This document shows, piece by piece, positions 8,271 to 17,040 of a stretch of 56,346 nucleotides of DNA. Position 1 is the first letter of the stretch; every line of letters starts with the position of its first letter. Location of the stretch: NCBI RefSeq assembly GCF_014196505.1, contig NZ_JACIDW010000021.1:1-56346 (forward strand), in the 5' to 3' direction. A program made the position numbers and the translations under genes. A model generated the notes under the pieces. The model had not been told where the DNA came from, made no database searches, and saw only the letters and a list, made by a program, of their open reading frames with translations. The stretch comes from Rhizobium metallidurans. Its GTDB lineage: Bacteria > Pseudomonadota > Alphaproteobacteria > Rhizobiales > Rhizobiaceae.

Positions 8271-9809
8271 ATGTCGCCTTTCCCGGCCCGCCGTCTTCTC
8301 TTCAGCGCCCTCGCGTGCGCCACGATCGCGGGCATCTCCGTCGCGCTTGCGGCCGGCTTCGATTTTCCGACGAAACGCACAGATCTCACGCAAGCGGACG
8401 CCAAACGCGTCGCCGAGGTGACGCGGCCGACCACCGATTTTTCCAAGGCCGAGCCCTACGAGGCGATGCAGGCGGGCGGCGCCACGTCGATCGATCCGGT
8501 GACGCAGGATGCCTTCTCGCGCATCTCGGCCACCATTCCCTTCGAGGAGGAGCAGCCGTTCAAGCTCGGCAACGCGCTCTTCAAGAAACTCTGGGTTTCC
8601 GCCCCGTCCTCGACGCTCGCCTCCGACGGGCTGGGGCCGTTGTTCAACGCCCGCTCCTGCATGAACTGCCACGTCAATGACGGGCGCGGCCGGCCGCCGG
8701 AGGCCGGCGCCAACACTGCCTCGATGTTCCTGCGGCTGGCGCGGCCGGCCAGGACGGCCGAGGAGGAACGCGCCATCGCCAATGCCGAGATCCTCAACTT
8801 CCCCGATCCGGTCTACGGCCGCCAGCTGCAGGATCGCGCGGTAGCGGGCCTTCCCTCCGAGGGGAAGATGAAGATCGAGTACACCGAGGAGACGGTGACG
8901 CTTGCCGGCGGCGAGATCGTATCGCTGCGGCGGCCGCGCTACTCCGTCGACAATCCCGGCTACGGGCCGCTCGACCCGGCCACGACGATCTCGCCGCGCG
9001 TGGCGCCGGCGATGATCGGGCTCGGGCTGATCGAGGCCATTCCCGAGGCCGATATCCTCGCCAATGCCGATCCCGACGACAGCAACGGCGACGGCATTTC
9101 CGGCAAGGCGGCGATCGTTCGCGACCACCGCACCGGCAAGCCGGCGCTCGGCCGCTTCGGCTGGAAGGCGCAGAACGCGAGCGTGCGCGACCAGAGCGCC
9201 GATGCCTTTGCCAGCGATATCGGCATCTCCACGCCCGACCGGCCGGCGGCGTATGGCGACTGTACCGAGGCGCAGGGCACCTGCCGGGACATGCCCGACG
9301 GCGTGCAGAAGCGGCTCGGAAACGAGGAAGCGCCGGGGCCGATCCTCGACCTGGTGACCTTCTATTCCGCCAATCTCGCCGTGCCGGCGCGGCGCAAGGC
9401 GAGTTTTCCCGAGACGCTCAACGGCAAGAAGGTCTTCTACGACAGCGGCTGCGCGGCCTGCCATGTCCCGAAGTTCGTCACCCGCCGCGACAGCGCCGAC
9501 AAGGCGCAGTCCTTCCAGCTGATCTGGCCCTATTCCGACTTCCTGCTGCACGACATGGGCGAAGGGCTTGCCGATGGGCAACAGGTTGGTTTTGCAAGCG
9601 GACGTGAATGGCGCACGCCGCCGCTATGGGGTATAGGTCTCACCAGGACTGTCAGCGGACATAGCTTTTTCCTTCATGACGGCCGGGCCAGAAACCTCAC
9701 CGAGGCCATTCTCTGGCACGGCGGCGAAGCACAGAAGTCGCGCGACGCATTTGCCTCCCTGCCTGCCGACAGCAGACAGGCACTGATTACGTTTTTGGAG
9801 TCTCTTTGA
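8271..9809 (+). CDS. Di-haem c-type cytochrome / thiol-oxidoreductase-like protein (DUF1111)
   Basis: A 512-residue exported protein: signal peptide MSPFPARRLLFSALACATIAG, then a cytochrome c peroxidase-like fold with two haem-binding CxxCH motifs, CMNCH at residues 130-134 and CAACH at 394-398. This matches the di-haem oxidoreductase family (DUF1111) usually found next to imelysins in iron-regulated clusters. It probably moves electrons in the periplasm, perhaps for ferric/ferrous interconversion, but no reaction is proven. It has no visible ribosome site and follows a strong hairpin. Its TGA overlaps the next ATG by one base. Confidence 0.92.
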   Translation: MSPFPARRLLFSALACATIAGISVALAAGFDFPTKRTDLTQADAKRVAEVTRPTTDFSKAEPYEAMQAGGATSIDPVTQDAFSRISATIPFEEEQPFKLGNALFKKLWVSAPSSTLASDGLGPLFNARSCMNCHVNDGRGRPPEAGANTASMFLRLARPARTAEEERAIANAEILNFPDPVYGRQLQDRAVAGLPSEGKMKIEYTEETVTLAGGEIVSLRRPRYSVDNPGYGPLDPATTISPRVAPAMIGLGLIEAIPEADILANADPDDSNGDGISGKAAIVRDHRTGKPALGRFGWKAQNASVRDQSADAFASDIGISTPDRPAAYGDCTEAQGTCRDMPDGVQKRLGNEEAPGPILDLVTFYSANLAVPARRKASFPETLNGKKVFYDSGCAACHVPKFVTRRDSADKAQSFQLIWPYSDFLLHDMGEGLADGQQVGFASGREWRTPPLWGIGLTRTVSGHSFFLHDGRARNLTEAILWHGGEAQKSRDAFASLPADSRQALITFLESL

Positions 9810-10966
9810 TGCGCCTTTGGTACCCTCTGGTTCTCTCCTTCGCCCTTGCCTCCAGCGCCGCGGCCCAGACCGCCACACCGCAGACGGGCCAGGCTCCTGC
9901 CCAGGCCGGCCAGACCGTCGCTCCGGCAGGCCAGGCTGGCGCTCCGGCCGGATTGAACGAGGATGCCGTGCTTCCCGTCATGCAGCGCGCGGTCGACGAG
10001 GTGATCCGCCCGGGATACCGCAACGCCCAGCAATCGGCGGCGCGGCTGACGACAGCCATGAAGGACCTCTGCGACAAGGGCACGCCCGCCAGCCTCGACA
10101 AGGCGAAGTCGGCCTTCGACGACATCATCCGCTACTGGTCCGGCATCGAGATGGTGCAGATCGGCCCGGTCATTCAGGACAATCTTTTCGAGCACATCCT
10201 GTTCTACCCGGATCGCAAGGGCGTGGGCCTGAGGCAGGTGCAGACGCTGATCGCCAAGGCCGACCCCAAGGATACGACGGTGGACGCGATCGCCGCCAAG
10301 AGCGTGGCGCTGCAGGGCCTGACGGCGCTCGAATACGTGCTCTACGGCACGGGTTCGGAGGATCTGACCAGCCAGAAGGGCGGTTTCCGCTGCCTCTACG
10401 GTGCCGCCGTCGCCGGCAACATCCAGCGCGAGGCGGCCGAGGTGGTCGCCGCCTGGGAGAAGCCCGACGGCATCCAGGCGAGCTGGAAGCACCCGGGTCC
10501 GCAGAGCGCCGACTTCATGGACAACAAGGAAGCCGTGACGGCACTGCTCGGCATTCTCGTGCACGGCGCCGAGAACGTCCGCGACCAGCGGCTGGAGCAA
10601 TTCTACAAAGGCAAGGACGCGACGCCGCGCCCGAAGATGGCGATCTACTGGCGCTCGAAGAACACCTGGAAGTCGATGACGTCGAATCTGGAAGCGCTGC
10701 GCACGCTGTGGCAGAAAGCCCAGATGGCCGATCTTCTGCCATCGGACAAGAAATCCGTCGCCGACGCGATCGACGCCAAGCTGAAGGCAATTATCGAAAC
10801 CGTGCCGAAGCTCAACCCCGATATCGAGGCCGCGACCAGCGACGCGGAGCGCGCCAAGCTCGATCAGCTGCTGATCGACACGCGCGAGCTGGTGACGACA
10901 ATCAGCGACGACTACGGCGCGGCGATCGGCCTTTCGGCCGGCTTCTCCTTCTCCGACGGCGACTGA
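9809..10966 (+). CDS. Second imelysin-family protein, with altered GxHxxE motif
   Basis: A 385-residue exported protein: a signal peptide (MRLWYPLVLSFALASSAAAQ), a Gln/Pro/Ala-rich stretch to about residue 50, then an imelysin domain. The GxHxxE position reads GLTALE (residues 170-175), so the conserved His is Thr while Gly and Glu remain. Metal binding may therefore differ from the first imelysin. It starts at the ATG inside the TGATG overlap with the cytochrome gene, with TTGGAG upstream. Two imelysins flanking a di-haem protein is a recurrent order in proteobacterial iron clusters. Confidence 0.9.
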   Translation: MRLWYPLVLSFALASSAAAQTATPQTGQAPAQAGQTVAPAGQAGAPAGLNEDAVLPVMQRAVDEVIRPGYRNAQQSAARLTTAMKDLCDKGTPASLDKAKSAFDDIIRYWSGIEMVQIGPVIQDNLFEHILFYPDRKGVGLRQVQTLIAKADPKDTTVDAIAAKSVALQGLTALEYVLYGTGSEDLTSQKGGFRCLYGAAVAGNIQREAAEVVAAWEKPDGIQASWKHPGPQSADFMDNKEAVTALLGILVHGAENVRDQRLEQFYKGKDATPRPKMAIYWRSKNTWKSMTSNLEALRTLWQKAQMADLLPSDKKSVADAIDAKLKAIIETVPKLNPDIEAATSDAERAKLDQLLIDTRELVTTISDDYGAAIGLSAGFSFSDGD

Positions 10967-10969
10967 ACG

Positions 10970-12067
10970 ATGATCAGGAGTGCGGCGATCGACCGGCGCA
11001 GCTTCGTCAAGGCCGCCGGGCTGACCTTCCTTTCGGCATTGCAGCCGCGCGCGCTGATGGCGCTCGAGCGCGCCGACGCCGTCTATGCCTCGGGAATGCG
11101 GCAGGCGAACGGATCCTTCGCGGTCGCGACGGTTTCCGAGCGCGGCGAGATCATCGATCAGGTGGCGCTGCCGGCGCGCTCGCACGGCATGGCCTTCAGC
11201 ACGGCCACGGGCCGGACCGTCGCCTTCGCGCGGCGGCCGGGCACCTATGCGATGATCTTCGACCCGCAGGCGAAAGCCGAGCCGATCGTGATCGCCGCCG
11301 CCGAGAACCGGCATTTCTACGGACACGGCGCGTTTTCGCCCGACGGGCGCATCCTCTATGCCAGCGAGAACGATTTCGACGGCAATCGCGGCATGATCGG
11401 GCTTTACGACGCCAGAAGCCGTTTCGAGCGGATCGGCGAGTTCGAGACCTATGGCGTCGGCCCGCATGACATGACCGTCAGCGACGACGGTCGGATGCTC
11501 GTCGTCGCCAATGGCGGGATCGAGACGCATCCGGATTTCGGCCGCACCAAGCTCAACCTCGGCAACATGCAGCCATCGCTGACGCTGGTCGACGCCGCCA
11601 CCGGGACGCTGATCGAAAAGCACACGCTGCCCGCCGAGTGGGCGCAGGTCTCGACGCGCCATGTCGATATCGACGACAGCGGCCGCATCTGGTTCGCCTG
11701 CCAGTACGAGGGCCGCCGCAACGACCTGCCGCCACTGGTCGGCTCCTTCGCCAAGGGCGAGGACCTGCGCTTCGTCGATCTCCCCGAAGAGACCACCCGC
11801 AGGCTCGCCAACTATGTCGGCGCCATCGCCGTCAACCGCAAGGACGGGCTGGTGGGCGTGACATCGCCGAAGGGCGGGGCTTCGGTGACGATCGATGCCA
11901 TAACCGGCCGGGTGCTGCGCGAGGCGCTCGTGCCCGACGCGGCCGGCATCGCGCCGGCAGCCGGCGGCTTCGCCGTCTCCTCCTACGGCGGCGACTTCCT
12001 CGGCCAGCGCAGCAACGTCGCCTGGGACCAGCACATCGTCAGGATCGCGCCGTCACGACGCGTGTGA
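10970..12067 (+). CDS. DUF1513 beta-propeller-like protein, Tat-exported
   Basis: A 365-residue protein with a twin-arginine signal (DRRSFVKAAG, arginines 9 and 10), so it is probably folded before export. The rest has repeating WD40/YVTN-like blade segments (FSPDGRILYASEND, MTVSDDGRMLVVANGG). These are typical of DUF1513, a family without proven function that accompanies imelysin and di-haem genes. It begins three bases after the preceding stop and ends the operon. A scaffold or cofactor-binding role in periplasmic iron handling is inference from context. Confidence 0.9.
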   Translation: MIRSAAIDRRSFVKAAGLTFLSALQPRALMALERADAVYASGMRQANGSFAVATVSERGEIIDQVALPARSHGMAFSTATGRTVAFARRPGTYAMIFDPQAKAEPIVIAAAENRHFYGHGAFSPDGRILYASENDFDGNRGMIGLYDARSRFERIGEFETYGVGPHDMTVSDDGRMLVVANGGIETHPDFGRTKLNLGNMQPSLTLVDAATGTLIEKHTLPAEWAQVSTRHVDIDDSGRIWFACQYEGRRNDLPPLVGSFAKGEDLRFVDLPEETTRRLANYVGAIAVNRKDGLVGVTSPKGGASVTIDAITGRVLREALVPDAAGIAPAAGGFAVSSYGGDFLGQRSNVAWDQHIVRIAPSRRV

Positions 12068-12135
12068 CCATGCTTTCCGCCCGGCGCCGACGGAGGCGTC
12101 CGCCCGGCAATCGCGATCATCGCACGTTTGGTTGA

Positions 12136-12147
12136 ATCGCATGCGAT
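12136..12147. promoter_or_regulatory. 12-base palindrome ATCGCATGCGAT before tspO
   Basis: Identical to the palindrome at 3991-4002 and one base different from that before the MarR gene. It lies 43 bases before the tspO ATG, overlapping where a promoter is expected (TTGAAT at 12133, GATATG just after). A repressor bound here could block tspO transcription. Confidence 0.5.
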
Positions 12148-12189
12148 ATGGCTCTGGCGAAGGCGGTCGCCACGCCCTATCTCAGCGGC

Positions 12190-12642
12190 ATGAACAAAGC
12201 CCTTACCACCATCATCTTCATTGCGATCGCGCTTGGCGGCGGTCTGGTCATCGGCATCGGCAATCCTCCGGGCGAATGGTACCAATCGCTCGCCAAGCCG
12301 CCCTTCAACCCGCCCAACTGGGTGTTCGCGCCGGCCTGGACGCTGCTCTACGTGCTGATCGGCCTCGCCGGCGCGCGGACCTGGATGCGCGGCAACCTCT
12401 CCGTGGGCATGCTGATCTGGGCGGGGCAGATGGTGGCGAATTTTCTCTGGTCGCCATTCTTCTTCGGCCTGCGGATGCCGCCGGTGGCGCTGGTCGTCAT
12501 CCTCGCCCTCCTGGCGCTGATCATCGCCTTCATCCGCAACCGCTGGAACGCCGACCGGATCGCGGCGCTGCTCTTCCTGCCCTACCTCGCCTGGGTCTCC
12601 TTCGCGACGCTGCTCAACGCCTCGATCGTCTATCTCAACTGA
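12190..12642 (+). CDS. tspO: TspO/MBR family protein
   Basis: A 150-residue five-helix membrane protein of the translocator/peripheral benzodiazepine receptor family. It is recognised by WYQSLAKPPFNPPNWVFAPAWTLLY near residues 24-48 (Pro/Trp-rich loop) and by the W-rich later helices. Bacterial TspO binds porphyrins and is tied to tetrapyrrole and stress control. The start at 12190 (MNKALTT) is preferred over an in-frame ATG at 12148. The 3' end overlaps the convergent GNAT gene by eight bases. Confidence 0.93.
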   Translation: MNKALTTIIFIAIALGGGLVIGIGNPPGEWYQSLAKPPFNPPNWVFAPAWTLLYVLIGLAGARTWMRGNLSVGMLIWAGQMVANFLWSPFFFGLRMPPVALVVILALLALIIAFIRNRWNADRIAALLFLPYLAWVSFATLLNASIVYLN

Positions 12643-13114
12643 AGGCGGTCTCCGCGAGATACTTTTCCATGCGGAAATTGGTGAGGTGCTGGCCGCGTTT
12701 CTCGACGCTCTGGCGGGCGATGACGGTGAAGCCGCGACGCTCGAAAAAGGGCCGCGCGGTGAGGCTTGCCTCGGTGAAGATGCGGCCGATGCCCTTCTTC
12801 CTCGCCTCCTCCTCGACCTTCGCGAGCAGCAGGCTGGCAACGCCGATGCCATGATGGGCGGGATGGACGAACATCATGTCGAGATGGCCGTCGGGCTCCA
12901 GATCGGAAAAGCCGACCGGGTGTCCCCCGCGCTCGGCAATGAAGGTCGGCCGGCTGGCGCGGCGTTCGGCCCAGGCGGCGCGATCCTCGACCTGCGCCCA
13001 GGCGTCGATCTCGGCCGGACTATAATCACGCGACGCCACCTCGCGGATCGCCGCGAGAAAGATCGCGATCGTGTCGTCGCAATCGTCCGCCGTGTAACGC
13101 CTCACCTGCACCAT
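12635..13114 (-). CDS. GNAT family N-acetyltransferase
   Basis: A 159-residue single-domain acetyltransferase. It shows the usual order: an N-terminal VRRYTADDCDDTIAIF, the beta-4 segment HLDMMFVHPAHHGIGVASLLL (the acetyl-CoA loop, with Gly-x-Gly-x-Ala) and the C-terminal ARPFFERRGFTV. Closest in style to YafP/ElaA-like enzymes acting on small molecules; substrate unknown. The start at 13114 (MVQVRRYT) gives family length. Convergent with and overlapping tspO by eight bases. Confidence 0.88.
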   Translation of the reverse strand: MVQVRRYTADDCDDTIAIFLAAIREVASRDYSPAEIDAWAQVEDRAAWAERRASRPTFIAERGGHPVGFSDLEPDGHLDMMFVHPAHHGIGVASLLLAKVEEEARKKGIGRIFTEASLTARPFFERRGFTVIARQSVEKRGQHLTNFRMEKYLAETAFS

Positions 13115-13265
13115 GCTATCCCCTCCTCCTCTCCATCCTCCCCACCCGCACGATCTAACACGTCCGGCCACCGGCGTTGAGTGCACAATCGTACCGGCTC
13201 CGATCCATTGCGCTTGTCTGACGCGGCGCAGCATGGCACTTTCCGGCTCGCACGAGGGCAGACAG

Positions 13266-13715
13266 ATGACCAACACCGACAGCGGCGATTTCCGCGACCG
13301 CATCCAGACCAATTTTTCGCGCCAGGCGGCGCTGCACACGATCGGCGCGGAACTGACGCGCGTCGAGCGGGCGATGGTGGAGATCGAGCTGCCGTTCGAC
13401 GTGAAGCTGACGCAGCAGCACGGCATCCTGCATGCCGGGATCATTTCAGCCGTGCTGGATTCGGCCTGCGGGTTTGCCGCCTACAGCGTCATCGACCCCG
13501 ACGCCTCGGTGCTGACCATCGAGTTCAAGGTCAATCTGATGTCGCCGGGGCGCGGCGACCGTTTCCTGTTTCGCGGCGAGATCACCAAGCCGGGCTCCAA
13601 CATCATCGTCGCCGACGGGCGCGGCTACGCGATCAGCGACGGCCCCGCCAAGCTGATCGCCTCGATGACCAGCACCATGATGATCATACGCGGCCGAGAG
13701 GGAATTTCCGGATGA
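13266..13715 (+). CDS. PaaI-family hotdog-fold thioesterase
   Basis: A 149-residue hotdog protein, probably a homotetrameric acyl-CoA thioesterase. The family block HGILHAGIISAVLDSACGFAAY near residues 56-77 includes the active-site region, with Asp in the long helix. An alternative ATG at 13233 would add 11 residues. The stop overlaps the nucleosidase start by four bases (ATGA), so the two are translated together. A metabolic link with the nucleosidase is not obvious. Confidence 0.87.
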   Translation: MTNTDSGDFRDRIQTNFSRQAALHTIGAELTRVERAMVEIELPFDVKLTQQHGILHAGIISAVLDSACGFAAYSVIDPDASVLTIEFKVNLMSPGRGDRFLFRGEITKPGSNIIVADGRGYAISDGPAKLIASMTSTMMIIRGREGISG

Positions 13716-14350
13716 CGTTCGAGCTGAAATCGGTCGCGGGGAAATCCATCCTGTTCGTGATGGCCGCGGAGGCCGAATACGGCCCCTTCCTGCGCTCGCG
13801 CTTCGAGCCGCTGATGACGGGCGTCGGCCCGGTCGAGGCCGCCGTGGTGCTGACGCGCACGCTCGCCGCCCTCGAGCATCAGGGCGAGCTGCCGCAGCTT
13901 GTCGTCTCGCTCGGTTCGGCCGGCTCCGCCAGGCTCGAGCAGACGGGCGTCTATCAGGTGACGTCTGTCTCCTATCGCGACATGGACGCCTCGCCGCTCG
14001 GCTTCGAGAAGGGGCGCACGCCGTTTCTCGACCTGCCTGCCGTGATCGACCTGCCGTTGCGCATCCCCGGTGTCGCGGAAGCGACGCTGTCGACCGGCGC
14101 CAATATCGTCTCGGGCGCGGCCTATGCCGGCATCGATGCCGACATGGTCGACATGGAGACCTTCGCCATCCTGCGCGCCTGCCAGGCCTACAATCTGCCG
14201 CTGATCGGCCTGCGCGGGATTTCCGACGGCGCCGAGGAGCTGCAGCACATTTCCGGCTGGACCGAATATCTGCATGTGATCGACCGCAAGCTTTCCGACG
14301 CCACCGACAGCCTGTTCACGGCGCTGGAGGATGGGGTATTCTGGTTCTAG
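13712..14350 (+). CDS. 5'-methylthioadenosine/S-adenosylhomocysteine nucleosidase
   Basis: A 212-residue purine nucleosidase-fold protein (PNP/UDP family) that hydrolyses MTA and SAH to adenine plus thio-ribosyl products. Visible blocks are ILFVMAAEAEYGP at the N-terminus, VVSLGSAGSA near residue 67, the substrate segment DMVDMETFAI near 145 (variant of the family ME(G/T) ribose-binding motif), and a terminal LRGISDGAEE holding the catalytic-type Asp. Slightly shorter than the E. coli enzyme. The long frame upstream is a shadow of the thioesterase; the ATGA overlap fixes the start at 13712. Confidence 0.85.
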   Translation: MTFELKSVAGKSILFVMAAEAEYGPFLRSRFEPLMTGVGPVEAAVVLTRTLAALEHQGELPQLVVSLGSAGSARLEQTGVYQVTSVSYRDMDASPLGFEKGRTPFLDLPAVIDLPLRIPGVAEATLSTGANIVSGAAYAGIDADMVDMETFAILRACQAYNLPLIGLRGISDGAEELQHISGWTEYLHVIDRKLSDATDSLFTALEDGVFWF

Positions 14351-14472
14351 GGCTTCTTATGCCCGAAAAACGCCTCCAGGCCCTGCGAGAGCGGGACAAT
14401 CGATGCAATAAAATCCCGCGGCGGCGGATTTCCCGCATTGCAAGACCGGGTGCTTTTCATTAAAGGCTCGCC

Positions 14473-16035
14473 ATGACCCAGACAGCACATCCCGACAGCG
14501 TTCTCATCGTCGATTTCGGCAGCCAGGTAACCCAGCTGATCGCGCGCCGCGTGCGCGAAGCGGGCGTCTACTGCGAGATCGTTCCCTTCCAGTCCGCCGA
14601 AGAAGGCTTCAAGAGCCTGAAGCCGAAGGCCGTGATCCTGTCCGGCAGCCCGGCCTCGACGGTCGACGAGGGTTCGCCCCGCGCACCCCAGATCATCTTC
14701 GATAGCGGCCTTCCGGTTTTCGGCATCTGCTACGGCCAGCAGACCATGTGCATGCAGCTCGGCGGCAAGGTCGAGAGCGGCCATCACCGCGAATTCGGCC
14801 GCGCCTTCCTTGAAGTCGATGAAGACAGCGCCTTGTTCGAAGGCCTCTGGTCCAAGGGTTCGCGCCACCAGGTCTGGATGAGCCATGGCGACCGCGTCAC
14901 GGCATTGCCTGAAGGCTTCAAGGTGGTCGCCACCTCGCCGAACGCACCCTACGCCTTCATCGCCGACGAGAAGCGCAAGTATTACGGCGTGCAGTTCCAC
15001 CCCGAGGTGGTCCATACGCCCGACGGCGCCAAGCTGATCGGCAACTTCATTCACAACATCGCCGGCATCAAGGGCGACTGGTCGATGTCTGCCTACCGCC
15101 AGAAGGCGGTCGACGAGATCCGCAAGCAGGTCGGCGACAAGCGCGTGCTCTGCGCGCTCTCCGGCGGCGTCGACAGCTCGGTCGCCGCCCTCCTGATCCA
15201 CGAGGCGATCGGCGACAAGCTGACCTGCGTGCTGGTCGACCACGGCCTGATGCGCAAGGACGAGGCGGCCAATGTCGTCGCCATGTTCCGCGAGCACTAC
15301 AATCTGCACCTGATCCACGTCGATGCCGCCGACAAGTTCATCGGCGAGCTCGAGGGCGTTTCCGACCCGGAGACCAAGCGCAAGATCATCGGCCGCCTGT
15401 TCATCGAGACCTTCGAGGAAGAGGCCAAGAAGCTCGGCGGCGCCGACTTCCTCGGCCAGGGCACGCTTTATCCCGATGTGATCGAAAGCGTTTCCTTCAC
15501 CGGCGGCCCGTCGGTGACGATCAAGTCGCACCACAATGTCGGCGGCCTCCCTGAACGTATGAACATGCAGCTCGTCGAGCCGCTGCGCGAGCTCTTCAAG
15601 GATGAAGTGCGCGTGCTCGGCAAGGAGCTCGGCCTGCCCGACAGCTTCATCGGCCGCCACCCCTTCCCGGGCCCGGGCCTGGCGATCCGCTGCCCGGGTG
15701 GCATCACCCGCGAAAAGCTGGAGATTCTCCGCGAAGCCGACGCCATCTATCTCGACGAAATCCGCAAGGCCGGTCTCTACGACGCGATCTGGCAGGCCTT
15801 CGCCGTGCTGCTTCCGGTCCAGACCGTCGGCGTCATGGGCGACGGCCGCACCTACGAATTCGTCTGCGCGCTGCGCGCCGTGACCTCCGTCGACGGCATG
15901 ACGGCGGATTTCTACCACTACGACATGGAATTCCTCGGCCGCGCCGCGACCCGCATCATCAACGAAGTGCGCGGGATCAACCGCGTGGTCTACGACGTGA
16001 CCAGCAAGCCGCCGGGCACGATCGAGTGGGAATGA
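14473..16035 (+). CDS. guaA: GMP synthase (glutamine-hydrolysing)
   Basis: Converts XMP to GMP in purine synthesis. The 520 residues hold a class I glutamine amidotransferase domain with the triad Cys86 (GICYGQQ), His176 and Glu178 (FHPEV). An ATP-pyrophosphatase domain follows with the P-loop SGGVDSS from residue 230, and then the dimerisation domain ending KPPGTIEWE, a classic GuaA C-terminus. Length and all motifs are canonical. It stands alone, with its own terminator downstream and a 122-base leader upstream. Confidence 0.98.
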   Translation: MTQTAHPDSVLIVDFGSQVTQLIARRVREAGVYCEIVPFQSAEEGFKSLKPKAVILSGSPASTVDEGSPRAPQIIFDSGLPVFGICYGQQTMCMQLGGKVESGHHREFGRAFLEVDEDSALFEGLWSKGSRHQVWMSHGDRVTALPEGFKVVATSPNAPYAFIADEKRKYYGVQFHPEVVHTPDGAKLIGNFIHNIAGIKGDWSMSAYRQKAVDEIRKQVGDKRVLCALSGGVDSSVAALLIHEAIGDKLTCVLVDHGLMRKDEAANVVAMFREHYNLHLIHVDAADKFIGELEGVSDPETKRKIIGRLFIETFEEEAKKLGGADFLGQGTLYPDVIESVSFTGGPSVTIKSHHNVGGLPERMNMQLVEPLRELFKDEVRVLGKELGLPDSFIGRHPFPGPGLAIRCPGGITREKLEILREADAIYLDEIRKAGLYDAIWQAFAVLLPVQTVGVMGDGRTYEFVCALRAVTSVDGMTADFYHYDMEFLGRAATRIINEVRGINRVVYDVTSKPPGTIEWE

Positions 16036-16068
16036 GGGTTCGGGGCTAATTGCCTCGCGCTGATAAGG

Positions 16069-16103
16069 ATGCCGCCGGCGTGATGCGTCTGGCGGCATTT
16101 CTG
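16069..16103 (+). terminator. Terminator of guaA
   Basis: ATGCCGCC (16069-16076) pairs with GGCGGCAT (16091-16098) and is followed by TTCTGTTT, 34 bases after the guaA stop. Confidence 0.75.
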
Positions 16104-16232
16104 TTTGGTGGGGTTTGATGTCGGACGGTGCCGAACAGACAATTCTCGATGCTTACCAGCACGCAAGTCGCCCATTCATGTCGCATGCCCGGAGACGTGG
16201 ATGGATCTTTCTCCCTCGAACGATCCCCGGCG

Positions 16233-16853
16233 TCACGCACCCCGCAACGGCGGAAAACCCTCGTACCACTCGGAATGCTCGCCCTCCCAATTCTCCATCC
16301 CGGGCCTGGTGAGGATGCCGCGCGGGCTGACGTAGCTCTGGACCACCCGGCGCGGGCGTTCGTGCCACTGGATGTTGAAGGCCCATAATTTCGGGAAGAA
16401 GCAGAGCGAGGCGTAGGGCAGATGGTCGTGGATCCACCAGGCGAGCCGCTGCCAGTCCTCGAGCGCATGATAGCGATCGACCACCCAGGGAACGACGACG
16501 CAGGCCGCGGCACCCATGTAGCCATCCGCGTCGCGCATGTCCCAGATGTGGTGGGCGGCCGTGGATGCGTTGGTGGAGCAGTTGAGCTTGTTCAGATTAC
16601 CGAAGCGGTTGACCGCCGCCGAGCGGTAGCCGGAGCGGATGTGCAAGCGCCCGAAGGTCTCCTGCAGGGGTTCCAGCAGCTCGTCGCACAGCCTCCTGCC
16701 TGTTTCGATCGCCAGATCCGGATCATCCGGGATATTCGGGATGCGATGGAAATCGGCGATCTCGGAATGCAGGAAATCGCGCAGGAAGAAATTCCTCGAC
16801 AACCGCGCCCGGCCCATATCCTCCAGTGCCTTCATCGATCCCGGCTTCTTCAT
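16233..16853 (-). CDS. Peptidase M15-like protein
   Basis: A 206-residue protein resembling D-Ala-D-Ala carboxypeptidase/VanY-type M15 folds. It has RSGYRSAAVN near residue 70, then AHHIWDMRDADG where the family has its zinc-binding SxHxxGxAxD, and a later IQWHE that could give the third ligand. The metal motif is not canonical, so activity is uncertain. The ATG at 16853 has GGGGAGG six bases upstream; an ATG at 16883 lacks such spacing. There is no obvious signal peptide, so a cytoplasmic or phage-derived origin is possible. It is transcribed toward the guaA terminator. Confidence 0.65.
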   Translation of the reverse strand: MKKPGSMKALEDMGRARLSRNFFLRDFLHSEIADFHRIPNIPDDPDLAIETGRRLCDELLEPLQETFGRLHIRSGYRSAAVNRFGNLNKLNCSTNASTAAHHIWDMRDADGYMGAAACVVVPWVVDRYHALEDWQRLAWWIHDHLPYASLCFFPKLWAFNIQWHERPRRVVQSYVSPRGILTRPGMENWEGEHSEWYEGFPPLRGA

Positions 16854-17040
16854 GTACGGCCTCCCCGCGTTCGAGACCCTCATCCTTTCGCGCGGACCTT
16901 CATCGCGCAACCCGATTTCATGCTTCGCGCGCGAGATCCAACCACAGATCATGGCGGCCATATCGATTTGTTCAACTTTGGGTCTTCTCCTCGCGCATAT
17001 TAGCACTAGGTAAACTTTCCGTTGAGAGGAAGGGAACCCC

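Noticed and set aside
9674..12034. 786-codon frame antisense to the second imelysin and DUF1513 genes
   Set aside because: Runs across two real genes joined by a 3-base gap; composition is that of a shadow.
14347..16098. 583-codon frame antisense to guaA
   Set aside because: GuaA motifs on the plus strand are complete; only its last 37 codons lie outside guaA and are treated separately as a weak lead.
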